Source: Anaerolineales bacterium (lineage in GTDB: Bacteria; Chloroflexota; Anaerolineae; Anaerolineales; Villigracilaceae). Taken from it: a DNA stretch of 9,981 bases. The DNA lies in assembly GCA_029933275.1 (NCBI GenBank), contig JAOZOM010000058.1, forward strand, positions 1 through 9,981, given 5' to 3'. The position numbers were made by a program, and so were the translations under genes. Below, piece by piece: positions 1 to 6,578 of the stretch; within the stretch, counting starts at the first letter, position 1, and each line of letters starts with the position of its first letter. The notes under the pieces were generated by a model. The model ran no database searches and was not told where the DNA came from. It saw only the letters and a list, made by a program, of their open reading frames with translations.

Positions 1-230
1 ATGCCCTTCTCGAAATTGGCGACCTGCGTGTAGGGTTTGTAAAATTCGATCTTCAAGTATTTGAGCACGGCATCGGTGAACCAGCTCACGTCTTCGGTGG
101 AGCGGCGCATGAGCGTATCAAAATCGGGGATATTGTGCTGGCGCATGAAGGCGGTCAGATGCGCTTTTTCGATGTGTTCAGGGGTGGGTCTCCAGACGAT
201 CTGACCGCCGAAGTCGAAGGTTTCGCTCAT
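1..230 (-). CDS. AMP-dependent acyl-CoA synthetase (acetyl-/acetoacetyl-CoA synthetase type), N-terminal fragment
   Basis: I found this gene by translating the minus strand from an ATG at 228-230; 76 codons are open to the window edge and the rest lies outside. The start is supported by an AAGGAG motif six bases upstream. The translation reads IVWRPTPEHI near residues 11-20, then a WFTDAV segment near 50-55 and IEFYKPY near 61-67. This order matches the N-terminal cap (ACAS_N-type) that precedes the AMP-binding domain in acetyl-CoA and acetoacetyl-CoA synthetases. Such enzymes activate a carboxylic acid with ATP to an acyl-adenylate and transfer it to CoA in the cytoplasm. The catalytic domain is not in the window, so the substrate cannot be told. 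The family call is fairly safe; the choice between acetate, acetoacetate and other short acids is open. Confidence 0.75.
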   Translation of the reverse strand, partial: MSETFDFGGQIVWRPTPEHIEKAHLTAFMRQHNIPDFDTLMRRSTEDVSWFTDAVLKYLKIEFYKPYTQVANFEKG

Positions 231-249
231 GGGATTCTCCTTATTTTTT

Positions 250-281
250 GGACACGGATTTCACGGATTCACACGGATTTT
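250..281. repeat. Short tandem intergenic repeat, three CACGGATT units
   Basis: CACGGATT occurs three times, at 253-260, 262-269 and 272-279, at 9- and 10-base spacing, followed by a T-rich tract. On the minus strand it reads as repeated ATCCGTG, a motif I recognise as a widely scattered intergenic repeat in environmental bacteria including Chloroflexota and Planctomycetota. It lies just upstream of the synthetase gene. A related but more degenerate pair (GCGAATT at 362-368 and GCGAATG at 371-377) lies about 80 bases further on. No function can be assigned. Confidence 0.6.
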
Positions 282-434
282 TTCTTTTTTTGGATGAAGT
301 GCCGCTTCGCTCTTAATTTGGGCTTGATTCCGTTATGGATGCGTGGGTGCAGTTTTTTCACGCGAATTTTGCGAATGGTTTTTGGGCGGAGGAATTATAG
401 TTTATTTTTTGCGTGAGGGTTTTGAGTTGTGGAT

Positions 435-440
435 TATAAT
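435..440 (+). promoter_or_regulatory. Consensus -10 box (TATAAT) placing transcription start at the VF530 start codon
   Basis: A perfect TATAAT ends six bases before the ATG at 447. A transcript starting the usual six to seven bases after the -10 box would begin at or next to that ATG, giving a leaderless mRNA. This fits the absence of any Shine-Dalgarno motif before 447. No good -35 hexamer lies at the expected 16-18 base distance, so the promoter call rests mainly on the -10 box and its position. Confidence 0.45.
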
Positions 441-446
441 GAAATC

Positions 447-683
447 ATGTCTACACAATTCCAACCCAAGAACCCCCTACACGGAATCACCCTCAAGCAA
501 ATTGTCAACGAACTCGTTGAGCATTTTGGCTGGGAAGAATTAGGCGAACGGATTAATATCCGTTGTTTTCAAAACGATCCTTCGATTAAATCTTGCTTGA
601 AATTTCTGCGGAGAACGCCGTGGGCGAGAGAAAAAGTCGAGGCGTTGTATTTGGAGATGATTGGAGAGAAAGCGGGAATGTAA
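447..683 (+). CDS. VF530/DUF2132 family small DNA-binding protein
   Basis: A 78-residue protein with the family's characteristic run: NPLHGITL near the N-terminus, [15 protein letters not shown], then [23 protein letters not shown] split across the middle, and REKVEALYL near the C-terminus. Its length is right for the family. The Vibrio fischeri member VF530 has a solved structure with a four-helix fold resembling nucleic-acid-binding domains, and DNA binding has been reported, but no cellular role is established. I chose ATG 447 because family members start just before the NPLHG segment. The frame is also open from a GTG at 429, which would add six residues (MDYNEI) with no ribosome binding site. 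It stands alone: the neighbours are a divergent synthetase gene and a convergent rml operon. Confidence 0.88.
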   Translation: MSTQFQPKNPLHGITLKQIVNELVEHFGWEELGERINIRCFQNDPSIKSCLKFLRRTPWAREKVEALYLEMIGEKAGM

Positions 684-878
684 GGAAAGGTATCTCTGCT
701 CTATCAAAATTCTAGTGAGCGTCTAAAAACAACCTCCCGAAAAGTACACCACGACACTCTTCGAGTATGCTATGCGAAGACACGGAGCGCACAAAGTTTT
801 TCTTCGCGTTCCTCGTTTCTTCGCGGTGAAGAGCAAAGTTTTACTGAGTTTTCAGAATTTCAGATGAAACACGAAATA
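684..878. other. Convergent intergenic spacer with degenerate repeat, no gene seen
   Basis: These 195 bases separate the 3' ends of the VF530 gene and rmlA. I see no coding potential that looks real and no clean hairpin plus T-tract terminator for either gene. Most of the right half is repeat-derived, as listed separately. Confidence 0.6.
748..845. repeat. Degenerate dispersed intergenic repeat with a small inverted repeat
   Basis: The stretch contains CACGGAGCGCACAAAG (781-796), CTTCGCGTTCCTCG and CTTCGCGGTGAAGAGCAAAG (about 802-838). It looks like a worn copy of the common 'CACGGAG...CTTCGCG...GCGGTGAA' intergenic repeat of environmental bacteria. Within it TCTTCG (758-763) and CGAAGA (775-780) form a six-base inverted repeat around an 11-base loop. 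Recognition is from memory of the motif; copy number elsewhere in this genome cannot be seen. Confidence 0.45.
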
Positions 879-1751
879 TTATTTTGCTTCGCTCTCCGCC
901 AAGTGTACTAAATACTCACCATAGCTATTCGGATAATTTTTTGCCAATTCAGCCAACTCGGCTAAAGAAATATAGTCCATGCGATAGGCAATTTCTTCAG
1001 GGCAAGAAATCATCACGCCCTGACGTTCTTCAACAGCTTGGACGAAATTCGCGGCTTGTAATAAGTCTTCATGTTTACCCGCATCAAGCCATGCTATGCC
1101 GCGTCCCAATTGCTGGACATGAAGTTCTCCCAATTCAAGATAAATTTGATTTAAATCGGTGATCTCAATCTCGCCACGCGGTGAGGGTCTGAGTGATTTT
1201 GCAAATTCAACGACACGCTGATCATAAAAATATAAACCGGGAACTGCGTATTTGGAACGTGGCTTTTCTGGCTTTTCCTCGAGACTAATCGCCTTGCCAT
1301 TTTCGTCAAACTCCACCACGCCATATCGCTCAGGACCTTGAACGGGATAGGCGAAGATTATTGCTCCTTTATCTAATTTTGCCGCTTCGCGCAATTGATG
1401 TGGGATATTATTTCCGAAAAAGATATTATCGCCCAAAATTAAACAAACGGGACTTCCATCTATGAACTTTTCCCCGACGATAAAAGCATCGGCAAGCCCG
1501 CGTGGTTCAGCTTGCTCGGCGTACTCAAAACTTAATCCCCAACGAGAGCCATCTCCAAATAAACGCTCGAAAATGGGCAGGTCTTTGGGAGAACTGATTA
1601 CTAAAATTTCTCGAATCCCCGCCAGCATCAGCATTGAAAGTGAATAGTAAATCATTGGTTTATCATAAACGGGCAAAATTTGTTTACTAACCGCCTGTGT
1701 GAGGGGATATAAACGTGTTCCCTTTCCTCCAGCTAAAATAATCCCTTTCAT
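879..1751 (-). CDS. rmlA: Glucose-1-phosphate thymidylyltransferase
   Basis: This 290-residue enzyme joins dTTP and glucose-1-phosphate to dTDP-glucose and pyrophosphate, the first step of dTDP-deoxysugar synthesis in the cytoplasm. The nucleotide-binding loop [11 protein letters not shown] is at residues 9-18 region, followed by [17 protein letters not shown] at 107-109 and WLDAG at 221-225 supply the two expected metal-binding aspartates (D108, D223), and EEKP with K160 contacts the sugar phosphate. Length equals the usual 290 or so. I start it at ATG 1751, not the in-frame ATG at 1793, because family proteins begin MKGIILAGG. This start overlaps the rmlB stop as ATGA and has GGAGG seven bases upstream, inside the rmlB coding sequence, pointing to translational coupling. 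No rmlC or rmlD follows. Confidence 0.95.
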   Translation of the reverse strand: MKGIILAGGKGTRLYPLTQAVSKQILPVYDKPMIYYSLSMLMLAGIREILVISSPKDLPIFERLFGDGSRWGLSFEYAEQAEPRGLADAFIVGEKFIDGSPVCLILGDNIFFGNNIPHQLREAAKLDKGAIIFAYPVQGPERYGVVEFDENGKAISLEEKPEKPRSKYAVPGLYFYDQRVVEFAKSLRPSPRGEIEITDLNQIYLELGELHVQQLGRGIAWLDAGKHEDLLQAANFVQAVEERQGVMISCPEEIAYRMDYISLAELAELAKNYPNSYGEYLVHLAESEAK

Positions 1752-2839
1752 TTCTCTGCCTCCGTGCGGTTTGTGTAATTTTTCTCTACCCAAGATTGAT
1801 AGTTTTTTTCTTTGCGGATGGCTTCAATCCAATTTTTTTGTGCCAAATACCATTGGACGGTCTTTAATAAGCCATCTTTCAGCGTGTATTTAGGTTGCCA
1901 GCCCAACTCGTTTTTGATTTTATCAATTTTCATCGCATAACGCCGATCATGCCCCGGTCGGTCGGTGACGAGTTTTTTCTGCAAAGCATAGGGTTTTCCA
2001 TCGGCGTTCGGATGTAGCTCATCTAAAATCGCACAGAGCGTATCTACAATTTCCAAATTCGTGGGCTGGTTATTTCCGCCGATGCAGTAGCTTTCACCGG
2101 TACGCCCTTCTTGGAGAACTTGCCAAATTGCGGTGCAATGATCTTCAACATAGAGCCAATCGCGAATTTGCCGCCCATCGCCGTAAATTGGCAAATCTTT
2201 GCCTTCGAGCGCGTTCATAATCATCAAAGGGACGAGTTTTTCGGGGAATTGGTAGGGACCGTAATTATTAGTGCAATTTGTGAGTGTGGTTGGCAACCCG
2301 TAAGTATGCATATAGGAGCGGACGAGAAGATCACTGCTTGCTTTGGATGCCGCGTAAGGGGAATTGGGGGCATAGGGCGTAGTCTCCTCAAATGCCGAAT
2401 CATTGGGAGCAAGTGTCCCGTAGACTTCATCTGTAGAGATATGATGAAAACGAACTTCGCCATCCCCCAGTTTTTTTTCATCCAACCAAACTTTTCGTGC
2501 CGCTTCCAGCAGAGAAAAAGTCCCGATGATATTGGTCTGCACAAAAGCCCTCGGTCCGAGAATGGAGCGATCCACATGAGATTCGGCGGCAAAGTGGACG
2601 ATTGTATTCAAGCCATGCTCGCGTAGTAGATTTTTTACAAGTTCCTCGTCCCGAATATCGCCCTCAACAAAATGATAATTCTTTTGCGAAGGCAAATCTT
2701 TTATATTCTCCAAGCTACCCGCGTAAGTCAATAAATCCAAATTGACGATAAAACTTTCAGGGAAATTTATCAAAACATAGCGAATAAAATTAGAGCCGAT
2801 AAAACCGGCTCCACCTGTAACTAAAATACGATTAAACAT
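1748..2839 (-). CDS. rmlB: dTDP-glucose 4,6-dehydratase
   Basis: A 363-residue extended SDR enzyme that converts dTDP-glucose to dTDP-4-keto-6-deoxyglucose using bound NAD. Visible features in order: the Rossmann loop TGGAGFIG (residues 8-15), DLLTYAG near 35-41, [11 protein letters not shown] near 82-92, the active-site STDEVYG (T136, D137, E138), the YxxxK pair Y162/K166, and the substrate-binding [12 protein letters not shown] near 191-202. It is the first gene of a two-gene operon with rmlA, which overlaps its last codon. The start is slightly uncertain: ATG 2839 gives the usual N-terminus, but two TTG codons lie directly upstream and TTG 2845 sits six bases from an AAAGG motif, which would be better spaced than the 12 bases to the ATG. 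Confidence 0.95.
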   Translation of the reverse strand: MFNRILVTGGAGFIGSNFIRYVLINFPESFIVNLDLLTYAGSLENIKDLPSQKNYHFVEGDIRDEELVKNLLREHGLNTIVHFAAESHVDRSILGPRAFVQTNIIGTFSLLEAARKVWLDEKKLGDGEVRFHHISTDEVYGTLAPNDSAFEETTPYAPNSPYAASKASSDLLVRSYMHTYGLPTTLTNCTNNYGPYQFPEKLVPLMIMNALEGKDLPIYGDGRQIRDWLYVEDHCTAIWQVLQEGRTGESYCIGGNNQPTNLEIVDTLCAILDELHPNADGKPYALQKKLVTDRPGHDRRYAMKIDKIKNELGWQPKYTLKDGLLKTVQWYLAQKNWIEAIRKEKNYQSWVEKNYTNRTEAEK

Positions 2840-2910
2840 CAACAAAAATAACCTTTCGGATACCCTTTCTAAAAACGCATTTTGCCTGAATTGACGGCAA
2901 AGACCTTTTC

Positions 2911-2939
2911 ATTGTACACTCAAAATATGCAAAAGTCAT
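2911..2939 (-). promoter_or_regulatory. Candidate promoter of the rmlBA operon
   Basis: Read on the minus strand, ATGACT (2934-2939) and TACAAT (2911-2916) are separated by exactly 17 bases. They match the -35 and -10 consensus at four and five of six positions. Transcription would start near 2904 and leave an untranslated leader of about 60 bases before rmlB. Confidence 0.5.
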
Positions 2940-3029
2940 CCCCGCATAAGCGAGATTTTCTTGCGTTTTTTTGCTCGGTAGTATTATTTTCCCCGCGTCT
3001 ATGCGGATATTTTTCACCAGATGGACCCC

Positions 3030-3720
3030 TGATTTCGATGTGGTTGAAAGAATTGTTTTTTTTAGGGCTTTTATTTTACGGAGATTGGTTGGGGAGAGTT
3101 TGAGGCAATTCGTAACCAGACACCCTGATCCGCTCTTCAGGAGAAGAGGATACAGAAGAAGAGGGAGAGTTACTTGATTTTCATCAACTGCGTGAAGATG
3201 ATATTCAGGAAGAAGAGAATCGTTACCTACTAGAGGGAGAAGAGATTATTCTCCCTGAAAAAATTAAAAATGCGCCAAAAACAGCTTACCGCGTCCCTTA
3301 TTTTTGGGGTATCATTGCCTTGTTAACGGGAGTTGCTTTTTTCACACTATGGTATTTTAATCGGGAGCAGGTTTATGTCACGTGTGGGTGCGGTTCCTTA
3401 TCTGAATTTATAAAAAAAAATTGAAGAATCCCCAAGTGGTTGATGTGCTGGTCGCGGTGGATTGAGATAAATCCGATTGAGCGTGCTTTTTATGGCGTGA
3501 ATACCAGTTTGCGTTTGCTTGGGGAGGAAGCCCCTCTGCGTTTTACACCTCAAGAACGTGTGGCTGTATTGATAAGATGGATGCTGAAAAACGAGAAATC
3601 AAGGCTTTGTTGGCGAAGCATTAGAAAGCGTTACTCGCCCCAGAAGATGGGGATTTGAAAGTTGCTCGGCACGCCAGCCGTGTAATCCGCTGGCAGGCAT
3701 TTAGAAGAAAGTTATCGTGA
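3030..3720 (+). pseudogene. Decayed 3' part of a transglutaminase-like membrane protein gene
   Basis: No intact frame exists here, but joined frames read as one protein. The segment near 3069-3124 gives YFTEIGWGEFEA, like the end of a transglutaminase core domain ('YFPGxGWVxFEPT'). After a frame change, 3125-3421 gives an acidic linker (SSGEEDTEEEGEL), then a hydrophobic membrane helix (FWGIIALLTGVAFFTLWYF). An in-frame TGA lies at 3422-3424. The same frame then continues with PKWL and INPIERAFYGVNTSLRLLG and TPQERVAVL, typical of the cytoplasmic tail (DUF4129-like) of such proteins. A second frame change near 3570, an in-frame TAG near 3624, and a final stretch APEDGDLKVARHASRVIRW end at TGA 3718-3720. 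The transglutaminase core and N-terminus are missing. The left border is approximate. The family call is from sequence impression; decay is directly visible. Confidence 0.7.
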
Positions 3721-3730
3721 GAGAAAAACT

Positions 3731-5446
3731 ATGACAAAAGAAATTAACACGAGTGAATTTCCCCTAAAAGACCAAATTTTGGCTCTGAGCAGGCAAGTTG
3801 GGAGAGTTGGTACCTCGCTTAAAACCACGACAACGGGCGTGCCGCGCAGTATTACAGATGAGCTTTCGCGTCTTGAAGGGCATCTGTATAAAATGAGTCG
3901 CCGTGCGGCTACTTTTGAAGAAGAGCATAATAATATGGTTGCGCTGACGAATATCAGCCAGATGGTGAACTCTTCTTTGGAGGTGGACGAGGTTTTGCGG
4001 ATTGCGATGGATACGGTCGTGAAGATGATCAATGCGGAGCGCGGCTTTTTGATGCTCCGCGATGGCGAAAACGCGATGCGAATCCGCACGGCGCGCAACT
4101 GGGAACAAGAATCAATTAATTCAAAAGAATCAGCCACAAGCCGCACGATTATCAACCGCGTGATTGAAAGTGGAGAGGGGATTTTGACCACCGATGCGCA
4201 AGAGGATCCGCGTTTTGGCGCACAAGAAAGCATTATTGCTCATAATATGCGTTCGATTTTATGCGTGCCGCTGAAAGTGAAGAATGAGCTAATCGGCGTG
4301 ATATATGCAGATAACCGCGTCCGTTCAGGGATTTTTACCGAAGCCTCGCGAAATGTTTTGGCAACTTTCGGTAATCAGGTGGCGATTGCTATCGAGAATG
4401 CGCGTTTATTTACCTCTTTGCGGCATACGTTGGCAGAAGTGACTGAATTAAAGAATTTGATGGATAATATCTTCGCATCTATTGCGAGCGGTGTGATTAC
4501 AGCTGACGTGCAGGATCAGATTACGCTTTGTAATAGAGCAGCTGAAGAAATTATTGGACAAGAAACGCCTGAAATTATTGGACGCCAGCTAGATAAAATT
4601 ATCCCCTCAATTGCGAATGATATTTTGCCTTATCTTGCCTCCATGCGTGAAACGGATGAGGCGATTACCGACTTGGAAATTAGCCATACGCTTCCCGAAC
4701 GCGGCAAAGTGGATTGGCGGCTTACGCTTTCTCCGTTGAAGGATGCTGACCAAAAGACTCAAGGTGTTGCGATTGTTTTGGATGACCTCACCGAACGAAA
4801 AGCCCTCGAAGCGCAACGGCGACTTTTCGAGCGGATGGTTTCCCCCGCGGTAATCCAGCAAATTGACCCCGATAGCTTGCGGATGGACGGTAAGCGGAGC
4901 GATATTACCATTTTATTTGCGGATATTCGCGGTTTCACCAGTTTTAGCGAGAAACAAAGTCCGGAAAAACTCGTTTCGGTCTTGAACCGATACTTGGCTG
5001 CTGCCGCTGAAGCTGTTCTGGATGAAGAAGGCACGGTGGATAAATTTCTTGGGGATGCGGTTATGGCTTGGTATAACGCCCCTGTTCCACAATCGGATCA
5101 TACTTTGCGCGCGGTCCGCACCGCTTTGGCAATTCGAAGTGCGATAGAGAAACTTTATCTTGAGTTACCGCCAGAAGCCCAACTCGGATTTGGGGTTGGG
5201 ATTCATTATGGAGAGGCGGTCTTGGGGTTGATTGGCACCGAGAAAAAGCTAGAGTACACTGCAATTGGCGATAGCGTCAATACAGCCAAACGGATTCAAG
5301 AAAACTCACGGAAAAATCAAGTTTTGATTAGCGAAGCGGCTTATCTACGCGTGAAGAAACATATTTACGTTGATAAATTAGATGCTTTGCAGGTTAAAGG
5401 AAAAAGCCACCCGATTAAAGTTTACGAGGTGCTTGGGTTGCGCTAA
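3731..5446 (+). CDS. GAF-PAS-class III adenylyl cyclase
   Basis: A 571-residue soluble cyclase predicted to make cAMP from ATP. Residues 1-65 are polar and probably helical. A GAF domain covers about 70-226 (VLRIAMDTVVKMINAERGF to AIAIENARLF), a PAS domain about 240-355 (IFASIASGVITADV to VLDDLTER), and the catalytic domain about 388-570. Catalytic residues look complete: metal-binding D398 (FADIRGFT) and D442 (DKFLGD), substrate lysine K438, and transition-state N517 and R521 (IGDSVNTAKR). The adenine-specifying position holds T510 (EYTAIGD), the class IIIb signature; several class IIIb cyclases are bicarbonate-stimulated. No membrane segment is seen. ATG 3731 has only a weak GAGAG motif upstream and starts 10 bases after the stop of the decayed gene before it, suggesting they once formed an operon. 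It ends at a hairpin terminator. Confidence 0.92.
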   Translation: MTKEINTSEFPLKDQILALSRQVGRVGTSLKTTTTGVPRSITDELSRLEGHLYKMSRRAATFEEEHNNMVALTNISQMVNSSLEVDEVLRIAMDTVVKMINAERGFLMLRDGENAMRIRTARNWEQESINSKESATSRTIINRVIESGEGILTTDAQEDPRFGAQESIIAHNMRSILCVPLKVKNELIGVIYADNRVRSGIFTEASRNVLATFGNQVAIAIENARLFTSLRHTLAEVTELKNLMDNIFASIASGVITADVQDQITLCNRAAEEIIGQETPEIIGRQLDKIIPSIANDILPYLASMRETDEAITDLEISHTLPERGKVDWRLTLSPLKDADQKTQGVAIVLDDLTERKALEAQRRLFERMVSPAVIQQIDPDSLRMDGKRSDITILFADIRGFTSFSEKQSPEKLVSVLNRYLAAAAEAVLDEEGTVDKFLGDAVMAWYNAPVPQSDHTLRAVRTALAIRSAIEKLYLELPPEAQLGFGVGIHYGEAVLGLIGTEKKLEYTAIGDSVNTAKRIQENSRKNQVLISEAAYLRVKKHIYVDKLDALQVKGKSHPIKVYEVLGLR

Positions 5447-5465
5447 TCTTCTTTGAAGAATATAG

Positions 5466-5505
5466 AAAATCTGGTCTCAATCTTTTATGTTGAGTCCAGA
5501 TTTTT
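5466..5505. terminator. Bidirectional intrinsic terminator between cyclase and pfkB-type genes
   Basis: AAAATCTGG (5466-5474) pairs with CCAGATTTT (5496-5504). After one T-T mismatch, CTCAA (5476-5480) pairs with TTGAG (5490-5494) around a nine-base loop. TTTTTATTTT follows on the plus strand; on the minus strand the hairpin is followed by TTTTCTATATT. It sits between two convergent genes, so it probably serves both, best for the cyclase. Confidence 0.85.
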
Positions 5506-5508
5506 ATT

Positions 5509-6513
5509 TTAAATCTCCCGCACCATGCCGATTAGCGCATCAAGGCGGGCTTGGGCGAGACCGGGTAAGATTTCGGTCGGGTAAAAGGGACCGCTTCCCT
5601 CCATGCTGAGGGAGGCTGAGACATTCCCATACGCGGCGGCGCGAAGCGGGTCGCCACTTTGTTGGAAACCGGCTAAAAACCCGCCGCAAAAAGCATCGCC
5701 CGCGCCGGTTGGGTCGGCAACGCGGGAGGCGTAGGCGGGGAGTTCCCAGCGTTTGTGTGTGTGTGCATCGTAGAGGAGTTGCCCCTTTTTGCCGCGTTTG
5801 ATGATGATTGTATGACAACCAAATTCCCCTAGCTCTGCTGCCATTTCCCAGAGGTCGTGTGTCTCGCCCCAAAAAAGTTGTCTTAGTTCTTCTTCGGAAG
5901 GCATGAATGCGGTCAAGCCATCGAGGAAGAGACGTAAATCTTGGCGGCGGTTGGAATTCATATAACGCGGCGAGGGATCAAGCGTGATAATTGGCACGGA
6001 TGCCGCTCTAAAGGTGGTCAGCAATTGTCCCTGACTCATAAAATCCAGTGGAGCGATATGCAGGGCTTTGCTTTTTAAATAATCGGGCGGGATTTCCGAG
6101 ATGAGGGGAATGGCAGGATGTCGCTCGATTTTGAATTTCTCTCTTTTTTCGGGAGGACGATACCCCAAGAGAGCTTTGGGGAAAGTTAGTTTGCGTTCTG
6201 CAAAATGTTTAACGGGATTAGAGCGGGAAAGCTCGCGTTTTTCACTATAAGCACGAAAAGAACGTAAATCTAAAGAGCCGGGGATGATTTGAATCCCCTC
6301 GGTGTTGATGCCCGCTTTAGAGAAATTTTGTAACCATTGATTGGGATAATCTTCTCCCACACGTGCTAAGAGGGCGATTTCTTTTTCCCAGATAGTCGCA
6401 ACGCCTGCTGCGTAAAGGGGACTCCCTCCAGCGCGATCTATAATCGGTGCGCCTTCAAGGGGCAGAATATATTCTCGGTTGAGACGACCAGCAAAGAGGA
6501 GGTTTGGAATCAT
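5509..6513 (-). CDS. PfkB-family carbohydrate/nucleoside kinase
   Basis: A 334-residue member of the ribokinase/PfkB family, which phosphorylates sugars, nucleosides or related alcohols with ATP. The C-terminal signature DPTGAGDAFCGGFLAGF is at 267-283, with the anion hole and the catalytic base D273. The N-terminal substrate region has AGGSPLYAAG at 28-37, and KRGKKG lies near 239-244. The substrate is not readable from motifs; ribose, adenosine, fructose derivatives or myo-inositol are all possible within the family. ATG 6513 is the first start in frame and leaves a normal N-terminus, but has no clear Shine-Dalgarno motif, so expression may depend on the upstream kinase gene 65 bases away on the same strand. 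Near 95-130 there is a basic stretch (KHFAERKLTF, REKFKIERH) longer than I expect for a compact family member. Confidence 0.85.
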   Translation of the reverse strand: MIPNLLFAGRLNREYILPLEGAPIIDRAGGSPLYAAGVATIWEKEIALLARVGEDYPNQWLQNFSKAGINTEGIQIIPGSLDLRSFRAYSEKRELSRSNPVKHFAERKLTFPKALLGYRPPEKREKFKIERHPAIPLISEIPPDYLKSKALHIAPLDFMSQGQLLTTFRAASVPIITLDPSPRYMNSNRRQDLRLFLDGLTAFMPSEEELRQLFWGETHDLWEMAAELGEFGCHTIIIKRGKKGQLLYDAHTHKRWELPAYASRVADPTGAGDAFCGGFLAGFQQSGDPLRAAAYGNVSASLSMEGSGPFYPTEILPGLAQARLDALIGMVREI

Positions 6514-6578
6514 ATTTGGGAAATGGAGAATAGGGATTTGTTTTTTCTGCGAAATTCGTCTAATTTGCGGATAGAAAT

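Noticed and set aside
135..416. Open frame of 93 codons on the plus strand
   Set aside because: Its first third is antisense to the synthetase fragment and the rest is T-rich repeat-bearing spacer giving low-complexity phenylalanine-rich sequence.
2111..2626. Open frame of 171 codons on the plus strand
   Set aside because: It lies wholly inside rmlB on the opposite strand and its translation shows no family-like pattern; rmlB is complete with all catalytic motifs.
3440..3658. Open frame of 72 codons that could be called a small gene
   Set aside because: It is one surviving piece of the decayed transglutaminase-type gene: its first part carries the conserved tail motif, and after about 3570 the true frame continues in another register.
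3673..3694. GCCAGC/GCTGGC inverted repeat shortly before the cyclase, considered as an operator
   Set aside because: It falls within the coding remnant encoding ARHASRVIRWQ, which explains the sequence, and no promoter elements at usual spacing accompany it.
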